DNA of 64,000 nt from Candidatus Sulfotelmatobacter sp. (lineage in GTDB: Bacteria; Acidobacteriota; Terriglobia; Terriglobales; Acidobacteriaceae), in assembly GCA_030041475.1 (NCBI GenBank), contig JASHNU010000086.1, positions 62,001 through 126,000 of the forward strand, read 5' to 3'. The translations under genes and the position numbers were made by a program. The notes beneath the pieces were generated by a model. That model searched no databases. It was not told where the DNA came from and saw only the letters and a list, made by a program, of their open reading frames with translations. Below, in pieces: positions 10,265 through 18,457 of the stretch (positions within the stretch are counted from its first letter, which is position 1; every line of letters starts with the position of its first letter).

Positions 10265-10948
10265 TTATGGTCTGGGTAGTGGCGCTTGTTTATGGCCAAT
10301 CCAAATCTCGAGGACGCCGGGAGCAGTCTTGTCTTGTAATGGCGTCTTGCTGAAGTCCTGAGACTGCACGGCAAAGCCCATGTTCTTCATGACCTGCATG
10401 ACTTTTTCGGCGTGTGGCTGATTGGCAGCCGAAAAGAAACGGACATAAGTATTTTGCGTGCCGGGTTTGACGAGTTCCATCTCGGGCACGTCATAACCAT
10501 CCGCTTGCAGTTTGGTTGTCAGTTCACTCGCGTCGACCCGCTGTTGTTCGTCTGCAATCTCGATGTAAATCGTAGGAGACTGATTGGCCGAAGCCGGAGT
10601 TGGGCTTCCGGAAGAGTTCTGCTTGGCAGCAGCCAGAATGCTTTGCGCTTTCTGGGTTGCTGAATCGCTGGGACGTCCCTCCGAGATGGCTTCCACCACG
10701 GGTAACATCTCTTTGGAAAACTTGCCCTGCTTCTGCAGAATTTCGATCGTTTTGAGTCCCAACCGGCGCTCAGAGTCGTTGGAGCTTGCGGCAAGTTTGA
10801 GGACTTCATTTTCACGTTGAAATTGCTGATTGGCTTCGTCGCTCCTGTCTTTCTGATAGGTAAACAGGGCACCGGCTGCAAAGATCACTATCGGTATCAA
10901 CAGCTTGGAAACGGTATCGACCCAATCTCGGCTCTTGTCGTCTGACAT
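10265..10948 (-). CDS. Membrane-anchored hypothetical protein with SPOR-like C-terminus
   Basis: Start MSDDKSRDWVDTVSKLLIPIVIFAAGALFTY at 10948 with GGGAGGGGCAC RBS; C-terminal region resembles a SPOR-type fold (weak). Confidence 0.6.
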   Translation of the reverse strand: MSDDKSRDWVDTVSKLLIPIVIFAAGALFTYQKDRSDEANQQFQRENEVLKLAASSNDSERRLGLKTIEILQKQGKFSKEMLPVVEAISEGRPSDSATQKAQSILAAAKQNSSGSPTPASANQSPTIYIEIADEQQRVDASELTTKLQADGYDVPEMELVKPGTQNTYVRFFSAANQPHAEKVMQVMKNMGFAVQSQDFSKTPLQDKTAPGVLEIWIGHKQAPLPRP

Positions 10949-10961
10949 GTGCCCCTCCCAA

Positions 10962-10991
10962 AGAAAAAAGGGCCACGGCATGGCCGTGACC
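10962..10991 (-). terminator. Terminator-like hairpin immediately upstream of the 10948 start codon
   Basis: GGTCACGGC-CAT-GCCGTGGCC (one mismatch) followed on the minus strand by CTTTTTTC, about 14 nt before the ATG. Confidence 0.6.
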
Positions 10992-11286
10992 CCCTCACGT
11001 ACGGCGTCCTTTGTACATCCTGGGGTGGGGAAAAGCAAGATTGGGAAGTGTTCGTAGTGGGAACAGCAGGTTCCTCGCCGCCGTGCGGCTGGGAATGACA
11101 AGAACACAGGAAGGCGGCGGACGAGCGGTTTATTGTCCGGGGGAAGAGAGTTGTCATGAGTCTTGACAGCCCGTGGGCGCGAGCCGAAAATACCCTCAAC
11201 TTTCCTTTCCCCAGTAAGTCCCTTGGCTGAGTCCCCAAGCCCAGGCGCTTGCTTTCCGAAAATTTTCACGCGAGGGAGATACGAAC

Positions 11287-11733
11287 ATGCCATTCGATCT
11301 TTTGAACAAGGGAAAGCTGATAGAGGAAAAGCTGACAGAGGGAGCAAACACCCTGGCCAACCTCGGGATTGAAAAAGCGCAGGAAGTTCTGGCCGAAATC
11401 AATCTTCTGCTCGAACTTTTGCAATCGGCCGGCTACGGCGTCAGCAGTCTGGATTTTGAGCTGAGCCTGCCACCGAAAGTCACGATCAAACTCAAGACCG
11501 GTCCACTGGTGAAAGAAGAAAAGCTGAGCGCGATCCTGCATGATTATGCCGAGAAGAAGGTGGTGACGACGATTGTTGCATCGCTGATTCAGGCCAACCG
11601 GCTGCGGAGTTCGGTGACGGTTGAGTCGCTCCAACTGGAAGAAGTGGAGATCCTACTGACCACGACTCCGAACATTACGCTGCAGTGGAAGGATAAGGAT
11701 AAAGAAAAGCAGCGCGCAGGAGTGGCGGCATAG
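11287..11733 (+). CDS. Conserved hypothetical protein (148 aa)
   Basis: MPFDLLNKGKLIEEKLTEGANTLANLGIEKAQEVL...; GGGAGATACGAAC upstream RBS; complete ORF. Confidence 0.65.
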   Translation: MPFDLLNKGKLIEEKLTEGANTLANLGIEKAQEVLAEINLLLELLQSAGYGVSSLDFELSLPPKVTIKLKTGPLVKEEKLSAILHDYAEKKVVTTIVASLIQANRLRSSVTVESLQLEEVEILLTTTPNITLQWKDKDKEKQRAGVAA

Positions 11734-11883
11734 TCCTTCGGCTGCGGTTGGTCTTTGCGCTTGCGCGCAAAAGACCAATCCTCGCTCAGGATGACAAGAT
11801 TGCTCGTGGCGAGAAAAAGCAGGTTCCTCGCCGCCGATGCGGCTCGGATCGTACTGCTGGTTAGCGAGGTGAAAGTCTCGCGC

Positions 11884-12534
11884 TTATTGTCCGGCGGAGC
11901 GGAGTTTGAAGCCGAAGGGCAGCGTCACGATGGTGGCGAGGAAGCACCAGAAGGCGATGCGTCCTTTCCAGATTGGGGCGGCGTAGGCGAGGGAAGGGTC
12001 TCCGGCGAAAAGGATGCTGTCGGCGAAGGTCGGGTTATAGGCGATCTCGAGGCGGTCTCCGGGATGAAAGCGATGGGCCCATTCGAGCATGGGCTCGCGG
12101 TCATTCTGCGTGTAGCCAAGGTCGGCAGCGGCTTTCCATTGGCGCGAGCCTACCGGGTAAGTCACATGGCAGCGCATGCCGAAGACGATCGAGACGTTAT
12201 CAGCCGCGTGGGTTTGCTTGTAATAAGTTTCGCAGAAGTCGACTGTGGCTTCGACGTGCGGCCAGTGGGTGAGGCGGTCGTGGATCTGCCAGGCCTCGAC
12301 GCCGCTCGACAGCCCGAGAGCGAGGACGACCATCGAGGTCATGCCTCCGATAAAGAGCAGGGCCGTGCCGCAGAATCGGCGGTCCATCTGCTGCGGAGGG
12401 CCCGGAGGTTGGGAAGGTTCGGGGGTAGTCAGGCCAGCTTGGCGCTGGGCGTCGAGAAAGGATGAATCGGGGGTCGGCTCGGTGGATGCGGGCGAGTCGA
12501 GAGTGGTCCAGTCGTTGGTGGAGCGGTCGGTCAT
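11884..12534 (-). CDS. DUF3592-like membrane protein
   Basis: Two TM segments flanking a beta-rich domain (WPHVEATVDFCETYY...RFHPGDRLEIAYNPTFADSIL). Confidence 0.65.
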   Translation of the reverse strand: MTDRSTNDWTTLDSPASTEPTPDSSFLDAQRQAGLTTPEPSQPPGPPQQMDRRFCGTALLFIGGMTSMVVLALGLSSGVEAWQIHDRLTHWPHVEATVDFCETYYKQTHAADNVSIVFGMRCHVTYPVGSRQWKAAADLGYTQNDREPMLEWAHRFHPGDRLEIAYNPTFADSILFAGDPSLAYAAPIWKGRIAFWCFLATIVTLPFGFKLRSAGQ

Positions 12535-12701
12535 AGATATCTCACAAACGCGCGGGGACTAAAGCCCCTTCTCTTTCTCGCCCTTGACACGGCGCAAAAG
12601 CGCCGCTCTTCCACGGAGACCTGTCGAACTGTGAACAAAAAGCAGGTTCCTCCTCGCGTCGCTCGTCGGAATGACAAGTTAGAGGTATTGCGCATATTTC
12701 G

Positions 12702-12719
12702 GCACGGCTGAAGCCGTGC
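12702..12719. repeat. Palindromic GGCTGAAGCC-type intergenic hairpin
   Basis: GCACGGCTGAAGCCGTGC; similar hairpins at 2123-2140, 2162-2175 and 55564-55577. Confidence 0.6.
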
Positions 12720-12744
12720 TCTTCCCGTTCGTGCCCCGCCCAAT

Positions 12745-14445
12745 CTACTTCGCCGGCGTCAGCACGGCCTGGATGGTGGCGGTTGACATTTCGTCGCCGC
12801 GGAAGAAGCGGTCTTTCTGCTTCGCGTTCGCTTCCTTCATTTCAGGCATGGCTACGAACGGCTTGGAATAGTCGTTGCCGGCGTTCCAGAACAAGAATCC
12901 GATGCCGCCTTTGTTCTTCGCCGTCTCCACCTGAATCTTGATGTATTCGGGCGAATAGGTTTTCGTCCGCCAGTGGAAGGCCTGCAACCAGGGGCGGATG
13001 ACGACGCCGGAACCTTTCGTGATCAGTTCGAAGCGGTCCATGGATTCGCCGATGAAGTGGGCGGGCTCGTCGCCAGGGTGGGGAATGTTATCCATGCCAA
13101 AGAAGTGCGAGGGATAGATCATTGGGCTGAGCACGTCGCAGTATTTGGCCATTTGCACGATGTCCTGGCCGGTGTGGGAGAGATCGACCTGGCGCTGCCA
13201 GGCCATCACGCCGAAGACGTCGAGTGAGAACAGGACGCCGGTGGGGTGAAGTTCGGCGTAAGTGCGTTTGAGGAAGCCGGCGATGACGTCGGAGCGTTGT
13301 GGGCCGCGGGGCTTGGCGTGTTCGGCGGTATGGATTTCGGCTTTCGGCTTTCGGCTACCGGCTTTCGCGTGAGATTCCGTCGACTGCTGGATCTCTACCG
13401 GCCGTGGTCCGCTCCCTCCGACGCCTTGCGGCGTCGTCAGGATGACGTCGAGTTTGGTTTCGGGTGCTGATGGCTGATCCTTCTGGAAGACGAACTGGGC
13501 ATCTTGCTGGTCGCCTTCAGCTGGGAAGCGGACGTAATCGAACTGGATCTCGTCCACGCCGAGTTGGGCGACGTGCTTGGCGAGGGCGATGTCGTAGTCC
13601 TGAACCCTGGGGTTCGAGGGATCGGTCCAGACCAGCTTGCCGTTCTCGCGCCAGGCGGTGTGGTTGCGGCGCGACTGGACGGCGAGGTCGGGGTGGGCGA
13701 CGACCAGGTGCTCGTCGCGGAAGATGGCGATGCGGGCGATGGCGTGCATGTTTTGCTGATGCAGAAAGTGAACAAACTTGGGCACATCGTGAATGTAGAC
13801 CTTGTGCTCACCGAGCAACGGATGGTCAAAGGGAATGTTGACGCTGCCGTCGGAGTCTTTGATGTCGAAGACGACCGAGTTGCCGCCGACCTCGCGCCAG
13901 TGTTTGATGATGCGGATGCCGTGCTCGCTGGCAGCCATCACCCCGGTCAGGTAAACGGCGCGGACTTCGAAATCCTTAGGAACAGGAATGGTGTGCTCGG
14001 TGATGGGCGAGGCCAAGATGCCGGGAATGACGATGGTTTCGTTGGCTTTGAGAATGTTGGCCGCGTCGGATTTGTGGTTGATGGCACGGATGGCGTCGGC
14101 GAGTTCGGAAGAAGTCAGATATGCGGTGCGTCCGAGATAATGCCGGGCAATTGTCGGGATGGCTTCTCCTCGCTTGGCAGTGTAGAGTTCGGTGCCGGGG
14201 GCGGGGAGCGCGGGATCGGGAATAGTAGCAGCCTTGTTGGTGGTCAGGTTCACGGGTTGCAGTTGCGGCGACTGGGCGGAAGAGGCGACGGCAGGTTTCG
14301 CCGTCTGGGCCGGCGCAGTTTGCGCCTGGGCCGCCTGAGCCTGAGCGGCAAAGTCAGAAGCTGTATGCGGGCCGAGGCGCCAGGCAGCGGCTCCGAAAAG
14401 CAGGCTGGAAACTGCGGTTAAGGCGCGAACAGACGAAAGGCGCAA
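12745..14445 (-). CDS. Putative glycoside hydrolase (DUF4015 type) with N-terminal LysM-like region
   Basis: 566 aa; signal/TM N-terminus, EIQFDYVRFPAEG, FSLDVFGVMAWQ, DVLSPMIYPSHF, RPWLQAFHW motifs. Confidence 0.8.
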   Translation of the reverse strand: MRLSSVRALTAVSSLLFGAAAWRLGPHTASDFAAQAQAAQAQTAPAQTAKPAVASSAQSPQLQPVNLTTNKAATIPDPALPAPGTELYTAKRGEAIPTIARHYLGRTAYLTSSELADAIRAINHKSDAANILKANETIVIPGILASPITEHTIPVPKDFEVRAVYLTGVMAASEHGIRIIKHWREVGGNSVVFDIKDSDGSVNIPFDHPLLGEHKVYIHDVPKFVHFLHQQNMHAIARIAIFRDEHLVVAHPDLAVQSRRNHTAWRENGKLVWTDPSNPRVQDYDIALAKHVAQLGVDEIQFDYVRFPAEGDQQDAQFVFQKDQPSAPETKLDVILTTPQGVGGSGPRPVEIQQSTESHAKAGSRKPKAEIHTAEHAKPRGPQRSDVIAGFLKRTYAELHPTGVLFSLDVFGVMAWQRQVDLSHTGQDIVQMAKYCDVLSPMIYPSHFFGMDNIPHPGDEPAHFIGESMDRFELITKGSGVVIRPWLQAFHWRTKTYSPEYIKIQVETAKNKGGIGFLFWNAGNDYSKPFVAMPEMKEANAKQKDRFFRGDEMSTATIQAVLTPAK

Positions 14446-15067
14446 AGGTTCCTCCCCGCGGATGGCGAAGCTTCCCGCTAGTGGCGATGCTAGCTTTGGC
14501 CTTTGTAGCGAGAAAGTTACGGAGGACTAGACACGGTTGGGGACGAGTACCGAGTGGCCAGTACCGAGTGGCGCCGGACACAGAGAACCCTCGGGGGCTG
14601 GATCCCGTGTTTTACGAAGCCTGGCTTATCGCAGTGCTGAAGCGCTGGTCCACCCAAGAGCGAACTGAGGGCTAAGCCACGGTACTCGCTACTCGGTACG
14701 TGGTACTGGGGTTACAGCGCATGTTGCTTCCGCGATGGTGCAAAGTATTTCTCTTATCTTCCGCCGGGATAGGGGCGGGGCGCATCCCGCTGAGGATAAG
14801 AAGCCTCTAACTATCAGCGGATGCGGGAGTTCCGGAGGGTCGTGCAGGGCACGTTCCGGTGGCGAGTAGCTTGCTTATTCTTGAATGCGAACAAGAGCCC
14901 GAGATTTCTGGGAGCGATCGGGTCAGGAAAGTGATAAATTTGACGCCCCGGAAAGACGGCAAGAAACACGGAAAAAGGCGTAGCAGTCCAGCAGATCCGC
15001 AGACAAGAGCCGTAGAAAACGGCCAGAGGAAAGGAAAAATCCGGATGGGGTTTCCGGGCACGATCCT

Positions 15068-16237
15068 ATGAGAACGAATCTCGCAACAGTGCTGGATCCG
15101 AACCGTCGCAGCAACGATGCTGGAGAGTTTGATGCCGCACTTCGCCGCCGCATTGTAGGGCAGGACCAGGCGATTGAGAAGGTGGTGGAAATCTACCAGA
15201 TGTTTCTGGCCGGGCTGAATCCGCCGGGGCGCCCGGTGGGGAACCTGCTGTTCCTGGGACCGACGGGATCAGGCAAGACCCGCGTAGTCGAGGCCATGGC
15301 CGAAGCGCTGTTTGGCGATTCGCGGGCCTGCATCAAGATTGACTGCGCCGAGTTCCAGCACTCCCATGAGATTGCCAAGCTGATCGGCTCGCCTCCGGGG
15401 TATTTGGGGCACCGCGAGACGCATCCTTTGCTGACGCAGGAAGCGCTGAACCAGTGGTTCACGGAGAAGCTGAAGCTCTCGATTCTCTTGTTCGACGAGA
15501 TCGAGAAGGCATCGGACTCGCTATGGCAGCTGCTGCTGGGAATTCTGGATAAGGCGACTTTGACGCTGGGCGACAACCGGCGCGTGGATCTGTCGCAGTG
15601 CATCATCATCATGACTTCGAACCTGGGCGCGGGCGAAATGACGAGCCTGGTGGATGGCGGGTTTGGGTTCGCTCCGAAAGCGGTGGAGGTCGACGAATCG
15701 TTCGACGACAAGATTCAGCGTACCGCAGTCGAGGCGGCACGGCGCAAGTTCACGCCGGAGTTCATGAACCGCATCGACAAAACGGTGGTGTTCAAGACGC
15801 TGCGCGACGAGCACCTCGAGCAGATTCTCGACATCGAACTCGGCATGGTGCAGCAGCGCGTGCTGATGGCGTCGGGCACGAATCAGTTCGTGTTCAACTG
15901 CACGTCGGCAGTGAAAGAATACTTGCTCAAGGAAGGGACCGATCCGCGCTACGGCGCGCGGCACCTGAAGCGCGCGATTGAACGAAATCTGGTTTTCCCG
16001 CTGGCGAATTTGGTGGCGACCGGACAGGTGAAGCTGGGAGATTTCGTGCGCGTCGACATGGCTTCGGAGAACAAGATGATCTTTGTCAAGGAAGCCGAGA
16101 ACGCAATGGCGCCGGTGCTGCTGGAGCGCTATGGAGCGGCGGCGGCGAACCAGCCGAACGCCCGTGCAGCGCGCACGGCGGTGAACAGCCGCCGGGATTT
16201 TGGGGCTCCGTCGCCGGGTGTGGCGGAGAGCAAATAG
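15068..16237 (+). CDS. AAA+ ATPase, stand-alone ClpB/ClpA D2-like module
   Basis: Walker A GPTGSGKT, Walker B ILLFDEIEKA, IIIMTSNLG, FMNRID, sensor-2 region YGARHLKRAIER; lacks Clp N domain and D1. Confidence 0.85.
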   Translation: MRTNLATVLDPNRRSNDAGEFDAALRRRIVGQDQAIEKVVEIYQMFLAGLNPPGRPVGNLLFLGPTGSGKTRVVEAMAEALFGDSRACIKIDCAEFQHSHEIAKLIGSPPGYLGHRETHPLLTQEALNQWFTEKLKLSILLFDEIEKASDSLWQLLLGILDKATLTLGDNRRVDLSQCIIIMTSNLGAGEMTSLVDGGFGFAPKAVEVDESFDDKIQRTAVEAARRKFTPEFMNRIDKTVVFKTLRDEHLEQILDIELGMVQQRVLMASGTNQFVFNCTSAVKEYLLKEGTDPRYGARHLKRAIERNLVFPLANLVATGQVKLGDFVRVDMASENKMIFVKEAENAMAPVLLERYGAAAANQPNARAARTAVNSRRDFGAPSPGVAESK

Positions 16238-16298
16238 ATTTCAGATTGCAGAGTTTCCTTCTCGCTTGACCGCATCTCGCGAGTCGTATCTCCTTAGT

Positions 16299-16328
16299 GG
16301 CGCCGGTTACCCTTCCGGCGCCTTTTTT
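16299..16328 (+). terminator. Rho-independent terminator after the AAA+ gene
   Basis: GGCGCCGG-TTACCCTT-CCGGCGCC followed by TTTTTT. Confidence 0.9.
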
Positions 16329-17233
16329 CGTCTATAGCCTGGGACGCGCGGTTCGCGGTTGTGAGCGCGACCGGGATTACTGCCGCCTGCTCCCAATCGG
16401 GTTCCGAGCGATAGCGGCTGGGGAGTACGAGATGTGTCAATGAAATGAGACCCCTCGCTGCGAAGCCTCCCAAGACGTCGCGCCAGGTCAGTCGGTCTCT
16501 AAGGCCGCGCTGGGAGTCTTGCATCGCTGGCTGAATTCCGCGAGCTTGCGCTGATGTGACGGCCAGAATCAAGCTGCCCCCCAACTGGATCAGAATTGGG
16601 AGACACGAAACGGTGAATCATTGTGCACTAAACAGCACACGTGCCGAAGTGCCCATCTGTGGATGATGGAGAAATAGTTTGCGAGAGGATTGGTCGAGAC
16701 AAGACGGACACGCGAGGCTGCTTGGCCCAGGCCCACTTGCCGCGTTCTGGCTCTCTTCTTACTGCAGTTCTCCAGGTGCAGACCACGACCTTTCAGGTGC
16801 TCCGTTAGTAACGGCCCAATGACTGCCTCTGGCAGAAGATGTGCTCCTTGCCAAGAGCTGGTAGGCCGGATAAGTCGATTCTTAATCGCATCGGCCATCA
16901 AGCAGAAAAAGCGAGCAGGTTGGGAAAGCGGCGGCGACCGTTCTTGCCAGCCGAATGCCATCGACCAGGAAGGCTGTAAGTACAGTATCGCAACAGCGTT
17001 CACAGCGCATGGCATTGCGCTCCTGTATCCAAAGGCCCGGTCCGGTGGTGCTGCAGCGGACTCATGTGGTGTGGGCATTGGCCGATAAAAGGGGTACGCG
17101 TTTGGTGAGTCAGAATTCAGCCGAGTAGGACTGGCCTTGTCAGGGAGCGCCTCGGCAGCCAACTGCCTTCGTCGCGCGAGGCGTCGGGTGGGAGCGAGTC
17201 GTTGAGACCTCCGAGAACTTATGGTGTTCGTCT

Positions 17234-17842
17234 ATGAGCGATGCAGAGATTGTTAAGGAATTCTTAGTTGAAAGCTACGAGAACCTGGACCGGCTCGACC
17301 AGGATCTGATCGCCCTCGAAAAAGATCCCGGCAGCCGCGACACTCTGGCCAGCATCTTCCGTACGATCCACACCATCAAAGGCACCTCGGGGTTTCTGGC
17401 CTTCAATCAACTGGAGGTTGTAACCCATGTGGGGGAAAGCTTGCTGTCCCGCCTGCGCGATGGGCTGCTCGCGCTCAATCCTGAAATCACGACCGCGTTG
17501 CTGGCCATGGTAGATGCGGTCCGGCAGATGCTGGGAAGCATTGAAGCAACCGGCAGCGAGGGGGAGCGCAAGGACCAGGAACTGATCGCAACCTTAACCC
17601 GGTTGCTTCAGGCAAAGGCGGAAGGCAGCCCGGTTCCTGAGTCTCGGCCCGCCCAAGCCGATGCCGAGCAGAACAAGTTGCCCCAGCCTGGACCTAGCGT
17701 CGTTGGCCTCTTAGTCGAGCGCGCCGCAAAGACAAGTGAAAACCAGGAAGCCGTGCAGCAGCAGAACGCAGCCGATCCGCTGCCGGTCGGCGAACATCTG
17801 GCTAAAGCGGGAATTCCAGGCCGTCCATCACAGGCATATTGA
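17234..17842 (+). pseudogene. Truncated CheA-like protein: HPt domain only
   Basis: VKEFLVESYENLDRLDQDLIALEKDPGSRDTLASIFRTIHTIKGTSGFLAF is a CheA P1 domain with phospho-His; no dimerization, kinase or CheW-like domains; last ~10 residues are antisense of the adjacent receiver gene. Confidence 0.7.
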
Positions 17843-18014
17843 TGTCGCAGAGGACGAGATCCACTTTCCCCTGACGCAAGACACCCAGGGCCTCCTCCCC
17901 ATTCCCTGCCGGGAAAACCTGTTCGATGTTGATCCCCGCCTCTCGCAACGACCGTTCCACGATCTTTCTCATTACTGAGGAATCGTCGACGATGAGAACG
18001 CGTAACTTGTGCAT
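17802..18014 (-). pseudogene. Truncated CheY-like receiver domain
   Basis: MHKLRVLIVDDSSVMRKIVERSLREAGINIEQVFPAGNGEEALGVLRQGKVDLVLCDINMPVMDGLEFPL-stop; ends just after the phospho-Asp loop, missing roughly half of the receiver. Confidence 0.75.
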
Positions 18015-18457
18015 GGCTCCTACCTCGTGTGACACCCTTAGCGGCGTAAAATGAGCCACAGCCGATCGAGCTTTAAACAAAATCATCGGCAGGTTCGGTG
18101 CGCCACTTTAGCTAGCGAAATTCAACGGCCGCATCCGGCAGCCACGCTCCTGCGGGCATGACAAACGCCGAAGCGGAGAGCCCACAGGCGATTGGCAACG
18201 AAGCTCCTTTGCCGTTCTTGCAGATGGCGCTATTGCTGCGGTTCATCTGCTAACCACGCAACTGCCACGACACTACCCTCCTACCCACAATCGAGTTAAA
18301 GTTTTTGGAGGCGCCGCACAGCGGGGTGCGCCGTGAACTTCCCCTTTTCACCCAGAGAGTTGGCAGGCGGTTACGAGGTCGGGCATGGCCTAGGCCAGTG
18401 CGGCATGGACCTCGAGCTTCGAGGTTAAAGCGCTTGGAGAAAAGTCGCGAGCGGCAA

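Noticed and set aside
14859-15071. 70-aa GTG-start ORF overlapping the AAA+ start by ATGA
   Set aside because: Overlap is suggestive, but the sequence is basic and low-information; likely leader sequence. Ribo-seq would decide.
16590-17162. 190-aa minus-strand ORF in the gap before the HPt gene
   Set aside because: No family resemblance and inconsistent composition; treated as non-coding or degraded sequence.
17810-17825. GAATTC (EcoRI) at the cheA/cheY junction as evidence of a cloning chimera
   Set aside because: The hexamer is naturally encoded by Leu-Glu-Phe in MDGLEF, so it is not evidence of ligation by itself.
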